Source of the DNA: Parachlorella kessleri
Lineage: Eukaryota > Chlorophyta > Trebouxiophyceae > Chlorellales > Chlorellaceae
Assembly (NCBI GenBank): GCA_001598975.1
Contig: BBXU01002863.1
Span: 1-25,036 of the forward strand
DNA: 25,036 bases
Direction of reading: 5' to 3'
A program made the translations under genes and the position numbers. Numbering within the stretch: position 1 is the stretch's first letter; every line of letters starts with the position of its first letter. Shown one piece after another: positions 1 through 10,793 of the stretch. The notes below the pieces were generated by a model. It saw only the letters and a list, made by a program, of their open reading frames with translations, was not told the DNA's origin and did not search any database.

Positions 1-14
1 ATCCCCCGACTCAC

Positions 15-2870
15 TCAGTGCAATACCGACCCCGATGAGGGTGCCGGTGCCCTCCCCCAGCCCCCAATCGTCCAGGCACTGCGCAGTGTACTTCACGATG
101 GCCGCCCCCGCCAGCAGGTCCACCAGGATCCCCAGCTTGGCTCCCAGGGCCGACAGCCCCGCCAGCAGGGATCCCAGCCTGGATCCCCCAGGATCCCCAG
201 GCGGCCAGCCAGGCGGGGGCGCTGGCGGGGCTGGCTACCAGGGGAGCCAGATCCTTAGTCAGGCCCCATCCCTGCAGAGGGAGTAGAGGGGGGGGAGGGG
301 GTGGGGGGTTGAGGGAGAGGGGGGACCGGTGGTGATTGGTAGGGTGGAGGTCGGGGGTGGGGGGGTGTGCCGGGGGGGGATAGGGGGTGCTGGGAGAGAG
401 TCGAAAGGGAGGAGAAAGGGAGAAGAGCCCTGCAGGGGCAGGGGAACCCGAGAGGGGGTTAAGGCATGCAGTACCTCAGGCCGCACAAGGGAGCCACGGG
501 TTTTTGCTGGCATGGCTGACCGGCAAGGGCTATCAGCCCTTCCTACCAGGCCCCAGGCCCGCAGGGAAAGGGGAGAGTGGGGTGGGGTGGGGTGGGGTGG
601 AGGGGGGGCATGCGGGGAGCAGGCAGCAGCTCTGGCCACTGAACGGAGCCAGGAGGAGCGGGGCTTGTGGCGGGGTTGGCTGCCCGAAGGGGGCGTAAGG
701 TCCTGCCCAGGCCCCAGCCCTGCATACAGGGCGGAAAGATGGATGCACACTGCCGGAGGTGCACGTCCGGGCTGGCTGGCTATTGACGACTACCTCACAG
801 GCAGAAAGTCAGTGTGCGGGCCCTGCCTCACCTCAACCAAGCCACAGACCCAGAAGAAGACAGCCGTGTAGACGTTGACGGCCTCGCGGCCCGCTTTGCC
901 CTGCTCGCGGAGGCGGTTCAAATGTTTGCGCACCTCGGGCACGGTGCTGACGAGCGACATGCCAAACAGGGCCGCCAGCAGCGGGCTGAGCCTGCAGTGC
1001 AGTGCACGATTGAATGTTGCCAGGCTGTTGGGTGCCTTGAGTGCTGGCATGGCACACGGGGCCACCAGCAGCGGGCGGAGCCTACAGACATCAGTGTAGG
1101 GCACGGACGGGCGCCCTTCAGGCTTGTGGGTGTGCTATGGGTAGTAAGACAGCAAGGTGCCCAGGTGCAGCGAAGCCAAGCGAGCCGCTAGCAACAAGCT
1201 GGCCTGCAGCCAACAAGCTGACTCTACCCTGGCAGTCGTCTGGGGAGGGCGGAGAAGGGGTGGGTAAGTGGAAGGAGCAGGCTTGTTGCAGGATGCCGGG
1301 GCGAGCCCGGCCCCAGTCTGTTCGACGTACCCAGAGAAAGGCGCACTTGTACAATCCACAGCACCGTGTGCTGGGACAAGTGAAGGAGCAAGCCTTGCCC
1401 TGCCGCCCTCCTCTTGTGCCAACCATACAGTATGGCCGTGCCCCAGCACAGTTAAGAGGCCCGGCCTCAAGCATAACCTTTGCCGCAAAATCTACGGCCC
1501 AATCGCACATCGCCCTCCCCCTCTCTTACCACCTCAACCCCCACCTCCGCATGTCTCTTCTGCTGCCAGGACAAGGGGATAACGGTCCCACTTATCCTTT
1601 CCATCCCCAGCATGACTCACCCCAGCATGAAGACATTGCCCGCCACCTCCTTGGTCCCCATGAACATGCTCATCCTCCCCGCCACCTTGCTCCCCTCCTG
1701 GGCCACATGGGCAAAGCCTGCAGCAGCCCATGCAAATCACCTCTTCCACCTTTCTGTTGCCTGCTTATTGACGCAGCTGACATCCGCCACACTGCTCTCT
1801 GACCCCTTCCTGTCACTTGCACTTCCATGTAAAGTCACCCATGCTGTGCCAGTGCCTATTCCATGTACTGTCGAGGGCTCAAAGAGCTTAAAGCGCATGT
1901 CCATGAAGCAGGCAAATGCAAGGGCTCCGCATTGCCTTACAGAGTGCACACCACCCAGTTGCAATACTGACAACACGCCCCGACAGGAGCCTGCACAGAC
2001 CAACAGTGTCTCCACGCAGCATCGCAACAGCATTGCAGAGGCTGTACACCCAGCGCAATGCAAGACGTACCCGCAGTAAGCTTGAGATATTGTTTTGTCA
2101 CAGTGTGCTCTGCCCACCCATGAGATGCGCTCAGCATGCAGAGCAAGCCGCCTCCAATGACGGCAACAACACAATTTTATGGCTTGCAGGGTCACCCGGA
2201 ATGGCATGCCAGCAAGCAAGACAATGAGTCCTTTATATACTTGGTGTGCAGCTGCATCACACGGGAGGGGAGGTAAGATGTACCTGGCATGGGAAGGAAG
2301 TGCCCTACTCTCGACAAGGCAATCAGCAGCAGTGTGGCGCCAACTCGCTGCAGCAACTCCACACTCGCAAGCACAGGGAAAGCCTGTGCGAGGGCTCTGC
2401 ATTTGAGGACATACACCACACGTGCTCACTGGTTTGAAGCACACAAAGTTACAAATGAGGTCACAATCGCACCCCTCCAGGGGCTGCCGTGTGCAAACTC
2501 GAAGTCCACCACATGGCACACCGCCCTCACGCTTCATTCTTTGCACTGCGGGGCACCTTCTAGTCTCGCGTTGCAGGCATCTTGTTCGCCACAGGTCATC
2601 AGCAGCACACCTGTGCAGCTGGGTCGGCCAGCCGCTGTCCTGCCGAGGCGCCGGCGACAGCCCTGGTGCGTTCAAGTAGTCCTCTGCCGCAGCAGAGGCG
2701 GCCACGACCTTGCCACTGCCCCTTAGCCGCCTAGTTCCCGTTCTACGCCATGGTCTAGGTTTGCTGGCGAGGCTAGGCTGTAGCGGGGGCCGCAGAAGAG
2801 GTTGGGCAATGGCCAGGCTCAGGAGCGGCCGGCGCTGCTGGAGCGTTCCACGCATACAGGCGGAAGTCAT
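15..2870 (-). CDS. Plastid SecY-type preprotein translocase subunit, 3' part outside window
   Basis: SecY is the channel of the Sec translocase; a nuclear copy with a targeting leader would act in plastid membranes. Exons read on the minus strand: 2870-2611, 2396-2284, 1717-1621, 991-832, then a less certain exon ending at donor 15. The first four join in phase. Exon 1 begins with an Arg/Ser/Leu-rich leader (MTSACMRGTLQQRRPLLSLA) resembling a transit peptide. Exon 2 carries the first membrane segment, ending in HFLPMPG (family form IPLPG). Exons 3-4 give NVFMLGLSPLLAALFGMS, then PEVRKHLNRLREQGKAGREA, which matches the SecY second segment and cytosolic loop. The exon at 15-about 178 gives AGAAIVKYTAQCLDDWGLGE, like the SecY segment before GxGNG. 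Its acceptor is uncertain and a short exon may be missing between 179 and 831. The FFWVCGLVE stretch hints at SCY2 rather than SCY1, but this is inference. Confidence 0.8.
280..610 (+). other. G-tract-rich intron segment inside the SecY gene
   Basis: The plus strand carries dense G runs at about 286-390 and a GGGGT/GGGTGG series at about 569-610, so the SecY pre-mRNA (minus strand) is C-rich here. The G-rich strand fits the four-tract G-quadruplex pattern. I found no exon here that joins in phase with the neighbours, although a short missing SecY exon cannot be excluded. Confidence 0.5.
961..1087 (-). repeat. Degenerate direct copy of SecY exon 4 start (961-997 copied at 1051-1087)
   Basis: Plus-strand bases 971-991 (true exon edge) and 1061-1081 match at 19 of 21 positions; with flanks about 31 of 37 match. 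The copy sits 90 bases upstream in the intron and includes a splice-acceptor-like TGTAG in place of TGCAG. Both copies share one open minus-strand frame: CRLSPLLAALFGMS in the exon and CRLRPLLVAPCAMP in the copy. Confidence 0.75.
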
Positions 2871-3163
2871 GACAGACTTTGTAGTACCAAGTGCATTCCT
2901 TAAGTCAGGAAGAGGTCAGTGAACAAAGTGAAGAGTTCTAGAGCCAGCTAGCCTGCAACGATGTCAAGAAGCCGGGCAGAACAATACCCATTTACCATGG
3001 AATCTCATCATCAACTATGTCAGAGATATTGGTTTTTGAGATTTAGCCAATTTCCACTGCTCTTGACTCTCGGCGCCCTGCTTTCAATGTCCACTGGCGC
3101 AGCATACGGCTTCCACCCGGTCAGCTAAACAACTGCCCCGGGTGTTATCAAGTCCAAGCAACT
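2871..3163. promoter_or_regulatory. Short divergent spacer between SecY and NDUFAF3-like gene
   Basis: The two start codons point away from each other with 293 bases between them, so both 5' UTRs and promoters must lie here unless there are undetected upstream exons. No clear TATA box or repeated motif was seen. The central part (about 2930-3060) is more AT-rich than the coding flanks. Its promoter role is inferred from position only. Confidence 0.45.
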
Positions 3164-4937
3164 ATGCTGTCCTCCCTCTTGCCCTTTGGCGCCGGCAGGT
3201 TACTTGCTGCCAGCCTTGGGTCACCCTGGGCAGCCCTCTACCCAAGGAGCTTGTCTGCTTTTACTTCCCTGCTATCGCTCCAGGAAGTCATCTCCAGACC
3301 ACGGCCATATTCCAACCGCTCTCCTGAGCTGCCAGGACTTGGGCAAGCTGCAGCCGTCAGTCCTGCTGCACAGCAGCGGTTGCAGCAGGGCAGCCTGCCA
3401 GCAGCAGCGCGACATTGGGACCCAACTCAAGTTCGGTGGGTGGCCTCTGTCGGCACAGAACCAAAGGCCGGGCGGAGGAGGAGTCCGGGGACTCATGGAG
3501 CCAAGCCTGGCATATTCCATGCAGGAGCTACGCAAGCAAGCCTGATGACTACAACTTGATATCGGTGGAGGTGGGCATTGCCCGGATAGACGGGTGAGTG
3601 GGGCTTTTGCATGCAAGTGTGGCCCACGCATGCGAGGGCGGCCCACCAGTTGGGTATGCTGTCCGCCCAACGCGCACTTAGCCAAGCAAAACCCAGCAGC
3701 AGCAGCAGCAGCAGCAGCAGTGATGCACGTACGAAAGGCTCCTTATGCAGGTATGACGACACAGGGTTCATTGTGAACGACATGCAAGTGGAGGGCGCCG
3801 TCCTCTGCTATGGCGACCTGGTCACGCTCTGGCGGGTGAAGGACCTGGCGGACATCTCCCTGGAAACACTGGCCCTGATAGACCTTATAAAGCCAGCCCC
3901 GGGTAAGCAGCAAAGTTCAGATGGTAGGTACCTTGCTGTTAAAGCACAGTGCTCAGGCGCCTGGAGTCACTGGGTGGAAGGCGAGCACCCCACGGTGGTG
4001 CCAGGGCAAGCTTGCAAGCCCTCAGATGTTTCTGACCCCTTTTAGGCAATGAAAGGATCTGGCGGGCCCATTCAGAGTGTCAATGCACTTGGCAGCCAAC
4101 ATAGCTGCGAATGGCGTGTGCTTGTCTGCCTGCAAACTGTAGTGGTCACCCACCGTCTTGCAATGGCTCGCCAGTACGACGTTGAAAGGCGGTGCTCTTG
4201 GGTTAGAAGCGTCCATGCTCACAGACAAGCCGTTCTTGGTATATGCACACTGCAGCACTACTGGTGGTGGGCTGCGGCCGCTCAATCCGTACACTGCCTG
4301 AGGCCCTTCTCCATGGCCTGCGAGAGAAGGGAATCTCTGTGGAGGCTTTGGACACAGTGAGTGGAGGTTATACTGGTTGGGCTTGCGCCAAACTAAACAT
4401 ACTCACTCCACTCCTGTGCTTTGCACTATTGCATTGCATGGGTTGACCTCAATCTAGATGGGCTCTACCCGCCTACAAAACTCCTCAAACTTGGGGCGGG
4501 TAGGCCATGCTGCATGCCGGATGTGGTCGCCAATCCCCTTGTGTTTGAAAGGGAGGTTGCACAGACATGGGAGATAGCTTGAGCTCTGACCCTGGCGATG
4601 CTAGACATGATTGGAGAAGTATGTATCATCCGGACCCAGCCAAGCCTCAAGTATTATGCAAGTTTTTTTTGCACGCTCACACGCTGGTGTGGGTGCAAGT
4701 TCCGAGGCTCGCCATGCCTACCAGCACTCCAACTAACATTATAACTTGCTGAGGGTCTGGCCCGTGAATATGAAGGGAGTGCAGATTTAGTGCGGTGTCA
4801 CATGTGACTATCACATGTCTTTAGATCCCATTAGGTCTTTTGCTCGTTCGCAGGTCAATGCCGTGGCGACCTTTAACATCTTGAATCAGGAGGGGCGCAA
4901 GGTCGTGGGCGCGCTGTTGCCATTATCAGCGCTCTGA
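3164..4937 (+). CDS. NDUFAF3: Mth938/DUF498 protein, NDUFAF3-like complex I assembly factor
   Basis: NDUFAF3-family proteins act in the mitochondrial matrix in early assembly of respiratory complex I. Exons: 3164-3198, 3525-3593, 3751-3902, 4256-4356, 4854-4937. All junctions keep phase and give 146 residues, close to the family's compact size. Exon 3 reads YDDTGFIVNDMQVEG, as in the family start (Y-D-x-T-G-F-x-V-N). Exon 4 gives LLVVGCGRSIRTLPEALL, matching the family's GCG motif. Exon 5 gives VNAVATFNILNQEGRKVVGA, matching the conserved TYNILNEEGR region, then stops. Exons 3-5 are secure. Exon 1 is inferred: splicing 3198 to 3525 gives a short leader (MLSSLLPFGAGRSYAS) with a presequence-like RSYAS, but its donor GTTACT is weak and another first exon is possible. 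Intron 2 contains a CAG run. Confidence 0.88.
3694..3720 (+). repeat. (CAG)9 microsatellite in an intron
   Basis: Nine perfect CAG units lie 30 bases before the acceptor of exon 3 of the NDUFAF3-like gene. They provide several AG dinucleotides just upstream of the true TGCAG acceptor. The position is intronic in the model, so this is not a polyglutamine tract. Confidence 0.9.
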
Positions 4938-5238
4938 GCGTAGCGCGACAGAGGCTGGCTTAACTGATGACCATGGCCCTCCTGACGTATGTCAGGAGCT
5001 AAGGGTTGACAGTTGTGACGGTGGAGCCTGGCTGACACAGCAACATATGTATGCATGCTGGGGAGGTTATGATGATCAGTCCAACTAGCCAGTTTATACT
5101 AGCCTCTGCATGCATTCTCCTGGCAGTCAGGCTGAGGCGTGTTCGGGCCAGGTATTGCTCGGTATTTAGAGCAGGCTGGATATGGAAGCTATACGTTTAC
5201 ACCCCTCGGAGCATAAAGGCTTGATTTGAAGACTGCAG

Positions 5239-5279
5239 TGTAAGCAGCTCAAATGCTGCTTAAACTGGTCTTGACCAGT
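5239..5279 (+). terminator. TGTAA signal with two adjacent small inverted repeats
   Basis: TGTAA at 5239-5243 is the usual green-algal poly(A)-type signal and lies about 300 bases after the NDUFAF3-like stop codon. It overlaps an 8-base stem, TAAGCAGC (5241-5248) with GCTGCTTA (5255-5262). A second stem follows, ACTGGTC (5264-5270) with GACCAGT (5273-5279). The assignment as mRNA 3' end is inferred. Confidence 0.45.
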
Positions 5280-6020
5280 CTTAAAAGGCCCAGCATCAGC
5301 GCAAGCAAGAGTTACAGGCTGAGGTGAGCTTCCCAGGGCAGTTAGTCGTGGCTTGTAGCGGGGAAATAAAGGACAGGCAGTAGATGAGTACGTACAGTGC
5401 CACCATGTAGCTACGGGGGGGCTGCAGTTGTCGCTTGCAAAATCACTTGCAGCAACGTGTTTCGGGGTCTCATTCCTGGTACCCTAGGCATGTCTTAGGC
5501 GTCAGTACAAATGTGTCGGATTATTGGCGTTCCAGACAGAATTGCAGCAGACGGGGTGTCACCCGGGCGGCAGTAGGACAGACATGACGATGCCGTAGTT
5601 CAATTTAGGGTGCATGCTGGTTGACAACCACCGCTGGTGGATGGGCGACTACCAAGGGCGGGAAGTTGGGTCTCAGATATCGTGCCTCTGCCGCGACACT
5701 TGCACGCTTCAATCGCGCTGCGAAGAGACCGTCGTATAAACGATTCTCCTTGAGATTGTAAACAGCCAGCTAGTCCGCGGTTCGCAATTCAACCTGCAGC
5801 TGTACTGCCTTGAACAGTGGGGTGCTAGGTCCACCACGTCCCTTGGAGCTTAACCCGGCGCAACTGCCAAGACGCTAGTGAAGCAGCTGTTAACAAAGGA
5901 TCTCGCCCAGCCTGTCCTTCCCCAGGAGGTGAGAGCACTTTGGCTAGGAAGTACTCACACGGGGTCATGCACGGTGATTGCAACTTGCAGGGCCTGCGCT
6001 GTCTATCCATGCCACGCTCT

Positions 6021-6052
6021 CGCTTCTTAAATCCGCCGTTCCTTAAGAAGCG
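6021..6052 (+). promoter_or_regulatory. Perfect 10-base inverted repeat upstream of the bZIP start
   Basis: CGCTTCTTAA (6021-6030) is the exact reverse complement of TTAAGAAGCG (6043-6052), with a 12-base spacer. It lies 74 bases before the bZIP ATG. It could be a 5' UTR hairpin or a dimer binding site; the CTTC/GAAG halves resemble heat-shock-element units. Function is inferred. Confidence 0.5.
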
Positions 6053-6125
6053 CCGCGGGTCCAGCGCCTGAGCTTCCCGTCCCTCCTCGTCGCATCCCAG
6101 TACAGGGCACTTCCGCGAGCCTGGA

Positions 6126-8418
6126 ATGGACGTAGACCCGATCGCCCTTCCTGCCGGCCTCTTCAGCGATGCGGACCTGGACTTGTCCTGGCTCGATAGC
6201 CTTGATCAGGAGCCGGCCTGCGGTGCAGCAGGCCATCGGAAGAGTTTGGCATCGCCGGCGCCAGCACTAGATGACAAGGACTTTACCCCACCCCTGCAGC
6301 AGGAGGCGCCAAGCGCGCCCAGCCCACAAAGAGACTGCGCCACTTTAACACCAGCCTGGGCACGGCCGGCGGGGCTGCAAGAGCCGCCATCCGTGCCTGG
6401 ACGTAGTAGGTGGGGCTCACGGGAAGGCACTACTGCCACCAGCGCGCAGGTGTGGCACCCGCCACCAGCTTCAGCAGCGGCCGCAGCAGTGCAGCCGCGT
6501 CCATGGGCGGCGCCGGTGCTGGCTGCTGCATCACAGCCAGCGCAGCTGCCCGCCCTGCCAGGTGTCCCTGCAACTACTAGCTTATCTCTGGGGCATGAAG
6601 GCCCCGGCAGTGTTGGTTGCGTGGCGGTGGGCGAGGAGCAGCAGCGCCTTCTGCTTCTATTGCGGTACCGCCAGCTGCGCCTGTTGCTGGCCAAGCGCCG
6701 TGTGCTGCAAACACAACAGGTGAACTGATCTCCAAAACGTCTGTCGCGTGAGCTTCCTGCTCAGCAAGTGAGCCGTCACATGGTTTGCCTTGCTGCTTGC
6801 TGTCTTTGTCTGTGACCCCTACCCCTCTGTGGTCACAACTCTGAGCAAGGGAGGTATGGTGCTCACACAACTTGGCCACGATGTAGCACTAAGGTCACCC
6901 TTTGTGGCAGCTTCATAGGCACACATCCAACTTACGCCAGTGGCTGCAGGACCACCAGGCCGACCCTAAAGCGCAGTGCGTCTTGGCTCGGGAGATAGAA
7001 TGCCCGGCGCAGCAGATAATGTGGGCATACACCCCAGGCACTGGCCTTGACACTCAGGGCAGCAGCATGGTGGCTGGGCCGGGCACCTCCGGCTCGTTGC
7101 ATCCCCTAGAGCAAGCTGCAGTGACCACCAATGCCGCGCTGTGCCAACCAGCTGGCGCCCTGGCAGCTATCCACTGTCCTGACCCACCGCGGCTAAAGCG
7201 CCAACATCACCAGCAGCAGCAGCAGGAACCGCATACACAGGCTCTTCAAGGGGTGCCTGCCGTGCCTTCCAGGCACCAGGCGACCCCAAGGCCCACGCTG
7301 TCTACCGACATGCCTGCTGAAATGCCCACACCGGCCGCTGCCCTATTTTGCAGCTATATGCGTGCTGTCACAGCCAGCGGTGCCTCGAAGGCGGAAGATA
7401 TTACACATGGCAAAAGGGTCAGTGCGTGGATTTGTTTGGCCTGGTCAGGTACTGTTTCTCTTCAGTAACTGCTGTAGGACTTGAGGCACAGTTCATGAAG
7501 CAGTGGAAAGGCTGCCTTGAGCTAAGCAGCAGCTAATAGCATGGTCTTTATGCTGAGATGACTTTCCTGGTAATGTCCAACTAAGGCCATGGCATGGGCT
7601 GCTTGCTTCTATGGTAACCACTGGGGCCTTGAACATTTGCTTGCAGACTGCCGAGGAACCTCAGCCGCAAGACAGCTCTATCATAGCAGAGCGCCGGCGC
7701 GAAAATGCGCGGCGCAGCCGCAAACGGAAGGCAGACCACCTGGCAGCAGTGGAGCATGAAAATGATGTTCTGAGGTGAGGCTTGGTTGGTTTTAAGGCAA
7801 CGTGCAATGTGACACGTACTAGGCAGCAGGCTGTAGGTGAGCTTTCTTACTATAGAACGACCTAGTGCTGAGAGCAGGAAAGCAAGATATAATTGCTCAG
7901 GCGATGCATGGCAGAAAACGTGCAACCAAAGAGCTCGTTTTCTGGGTGGACAAGACCATAATTACTGGCGAATCTCATTCGCTTGCCGATCACTGAGCGT
8001 CAGTTTGGCTGCCCACCCTGTGTTTGTGACAGGGCCGAGGTCGTCCGGCTGCACTGCACACTGCGGGCCTGGGCTATGCAGGGCTTTGTCACTCCTGACC
8101 AGGCACTGGACTATCTTGCAGGCGTTCAGGTGAGAGTCAAGCATGGTAGCAAAAAGCACAATAGGGCAGGAGTGATTTGCAGCAGGGCCGCCCTCGCTGG
8201 ATGCAAATCGCTGGAGTTCATATACATGCGTGCTGGCAATACATACAGTTCCTCCAAATCTAATCAACGCCGAGACCAAGCAGCGCTGGGGGTTAGCGCC
8301 AATGTCCGCAAGAATTTAGTCATATCACTTTCCTTCATGCTTGCAGGTTGATCCCCCTCAGCTTACGCTTCCCTCAAGCGCGTATGCCCATGGTGCAGCT
8401 GAGCCTGGTATGACGTGA
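6126..8418 (+). CDS. bZIP transcription factor with non-canonical basic region
   Basis: Exons: 6126-6719, 6911-7417, 7647-7774, 8033-8129, 8347-8418. Every junction keeps phase, giving 465 residues ending at TGA 8416-8418. bZIP proteins bind DNA as dimers in the nucleus. Residues 1-30 are acidic with spaced hydrophobics (DADLDLSWLDSL), like an activation segment. A long low-complexity middle is rich in Ala, Pro and Gln. The basic region is at about 382-395 (ERRRENARRSRKRK). The zipper follows with Val402, Leu409, Leu416 and Trp423 at seven-residue spacing, correctly in register. The family's invariant Asn eight residues before the conserved Arg392 is Arg384 here; an Asn sits three residues later at 387. 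The tail after the zipper is short, with no membrane segment. The bZIP call is firm; the exon 2 donor (GTCAGT at 7418) is less so. Targets are unknown. Confidence 0.85.
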
Positions 8419-8774
8419 AGTGAAAACAGAGATTTTGGTTAATTCGCTGGGATCCCAGCTCTTTGTCACGGGCTGCTCGGGCTGCCTGTGGTTTGCGACC
8501 TGCAAGACCAACAGGTTGCCACTCTTTACGAAGGCAGCCTTGCAACCGGAGCTATTGCTGGTTTGGGGCAATGCACATCAGGTGGCCTGGCAATTAATAT
8601 GGCAACACATCAACTCGCCAATAGTGGCAGCACAGCTGGTTTGTGTTTTGGACAGTCACAGGCGTGTGCAAATACGGCCCCTTGACTGAGTGTCCAAGGA
8701 AGCCACCAAACAACCAGATTGAAAGGCATCCTGTAGAAGCACAACAAGTTGCAGCAACTTTGGAGGTCGCCTAC

Positions 8775-8818
8775 TGTAAGGAGTAAGGTAAGATGCTGTT
8801 TAAGGCCTCCCATTGTAA
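8775..8818 (+). terminator. Two TGTAA signals downstream of the bZIP gene
   Basis: TGTAA occurs at 8775-8779 and 8814-8818, about 357 and 396 bases after the bZIP stop codon. This distance fits algal 3' UTRs, but which signal is used cannot be told from sequence. Confidence 0.45.
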
Positions 8819-10555
8819 GATGGGGAGGCTGTGGGGTAGCACAGTGTGCTGCCCCAATGCTTTTCCTGTGCTTCTTTTATTCCAGGCAGGTATGTTAGTA
8901 AGGCAGTGCCATCTTCTTAGGGAAGTGGGACGCTTTCATAGCACAGGCAGGGAGCGGACAAGGCTGTCAAGCTGGATACTGACCACTTTGGCACTGGTTG
9001 ACTGACCTGGTCGCCTTGTATATAAGGAGTCTGGTCTCTTACTATATGTAGTTGCAGGCACCGTACTGTTCTGCTTTAAATGCTGCATGGTGCAAACATT
9101 CATGTTCTCTGCTCGTACTATAGGACCCTGCATACCATCAGGGGTGTGCCTCATCATTTCATTGCGTTGGTACCGTGGGCTCCTTACTGTGTCATTACCA
9201 AGGTACATGCAGCTATTCACTGCTCTGTCTATGCCTTTAACCGTATCAAGCTTGGAAACGCAGTTTTCCATGGCATGCTATTCTGCCTCTGGGGTGATTT
9301 GTAAGTAAACTTTTGTCACCTTTTTTCCTTCTTTCCCTTGCACCTAGGTGGGCCCCCGCTCTTAGTGCATGCGTGTGCACATGGCTTATGGGACTTAGCA
9401 CCATTTTTCACACCCCTGCACTTTCACGACAGTTCAGGCTAGGGTCTCGATTCAGACTTTAACTTTCTTGGTGGTGACCTGTGTGGACAGCTGCCATGGA
9501 GCCGTGCACGTGCTGCTATTTACAATATTGTCAGGGGTTGACAGGTGCATTAGGTTGTGTGTCTTGGATGTTTCAAACATACATGAGGCTAGGTGGGGTC
9601 TCTCGACTAGGTAGCTGTGAGCCAAGCGTGGAGCAGCGCCTTATACACATGTGGTGCTCAGTGCTGCAAGATAGGAGTGTACCTGAATGTTGCCCTGAAG
9701 TCGTGTAGGAGTACAGTTCAAAAAGATATTGAATCGTGATGTGGTGCGCATGGAGATGGTGCATGTAGGCATAGAGGTTTATGCCCCTGGTGACCTACCA
9801 TAGCAAGCCTGGCATGTCCTCAAAATTCGACATATATGTATAACCCTTACATGATGCTTCGATTCAGCCTTGGTGTCTTAGGAATACTGGGGTGTTTTGG
9901 AGTCAATCGAGCTGTTTTACCTACTGCCTTCCCTGTTCCATCATCTGGGCTGCAAAGCAGCTAGCTTACGTAAGGCGTCTCGTACCTTCATAAGTACTCG
10001 TGGGATTCATGCAACCTAAATACTCAAAAGCTTACACGGCAGGCGGAGCGCAGGAACCAGGTTTAAGTGACCTCCATAGGGGTCAGGTCAAATGAATAAG
10101 CAAGGAGGCTAAACGCCCCATGATCGTGACAGATTTGATTGTTACCTCAGTATATTACATCTGGGTAGTACAAGGGACCCGGCTAGGCACAATAGCGCAC
10201 ACACTGCCACCATCTTTGACAAGTAATCAAGCGGGCCAAATGGTGAAAGGCCCTCTAAAATGTATGCATCCCCGGCAACAGTACATTGAAGCAGCAATGG
10301 TCATCCAGCACCCCACCACGAACACAGCCAGTGTCACACACGGTACACGTAAAGCATAGCATGGGCACACGCATGGGCTTTCTGCTGACAAGTCAGCAGC
10401 CTGAAAACTGACAATGAGAGTATCCCTTGCCTGCTGGGCTGCACAGCTACCCAATGCCATAAGCAATATAAGCCACCAATAACAAACTGCCGCCGACTTG
10501 GAACACTTGAGGAAGCCCTTGAGGAAATCCACACCTCAAGCTAAAGTACCCAGCA
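8819..10555. other. Intergenic region between convergent genes, nothing recognised
   Basis: The region separates the bZIP gene (plus) from NFS1 (minus). Open frames here are short, lack family motifs, and do not join through splice sites into a conserved protein. Base composition is more AT-rich than the coding flanks. I see no RNA gene, repeat array or mobile element. Confidence 0.55.
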
Positions 10556-10560
10556 TTACA
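10556..10560 (-). terminator. TGTAA signal for NFS1
   Basis: The plus-strand TTACA reads TGTAA on the minus strand, 234 bases past the NFS1 stop codon. It is the likely poly(A)-type signal for that gene. Confidence 0.5.
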
Positions 10561-10700
10561 TTTCAAACTGCGCGCTACATGAATACCACCGGGTGACCCC
10601 TTCAAAACATGCAGGTGTTGGAAGGGACACTCTAGTCAGGTGCGCTGTTAGACTAGACTCGAATACAAAAGACCAAGGAGAGGACTCTTCATTCAGACTG

Positions 10701-10750
10701 GTGCTGACCTGAGGACCTGAGCTCAATGCCCTTCTGGGCCGACTGTCACA
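10701..10750 (-). repeat. Degenerate copy of the NFS1 C-terminal coding end in its 3' UTR
   Basis: Plus-strand 10713-10750 matches exon 10 bases 10815-10852 at about 29 of 38 positions, and GTGCTGAC at 10701-10708 repeats 10797-10804. Read on the minus strand the copy gives QKGIELRSSGQH beside the true [14 protein letters not shown]. It lies past the stop codon, so it is not translated. Confidence 0.65.
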
Positions 10751-10793
10751 AGCAGTCTCTTCATGTGAAGCTGAAGATTGACTGCACTCCTGA

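Larger units (their letters stand above)
4938..6125. other. Intergenic: NDUFAF3-like 3' UTR, then bZIP upstream region
   Basis: No conserved protein was recognised in either strand across this 1.2 kb. Its first 300 bases are probably the 3' UTR of the upstream gene. The last part should hold the bZIP promoter and 5' UTR. Two small inverted repeats at 5241-5279 and one at 6021-6052 are listed separately. Confidence 0.6.

Noticed and set aside
2200..2330. Possible echo of SecY exon 2 end
   Set aside because: Two short partial matches separated by an indel; not distinguishable from chance by eye.
1737..2870. Long minus-strand open frame of 377 codons as one protein
   Set aside because: Only its first 86 codons are SecY exon 1. 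The rest is Cys-rich intron read-through, and the SecY membrane segment at 2284-2396 lies in another frame.
6695..6872. Possible echo of bZIP exon 1 end downstream of its donor
   Set aside because: About 17 of 25 positions with a gap and a shared ACACAAC; too weak to assert.
10227..10532. Minus-strand 101-codon hydrophobic open frame
   Set aside because: It overlaps or adjoins the NFS1 3' UTR, has no family similarity, and shows Cys-rich noncoding-like composition.
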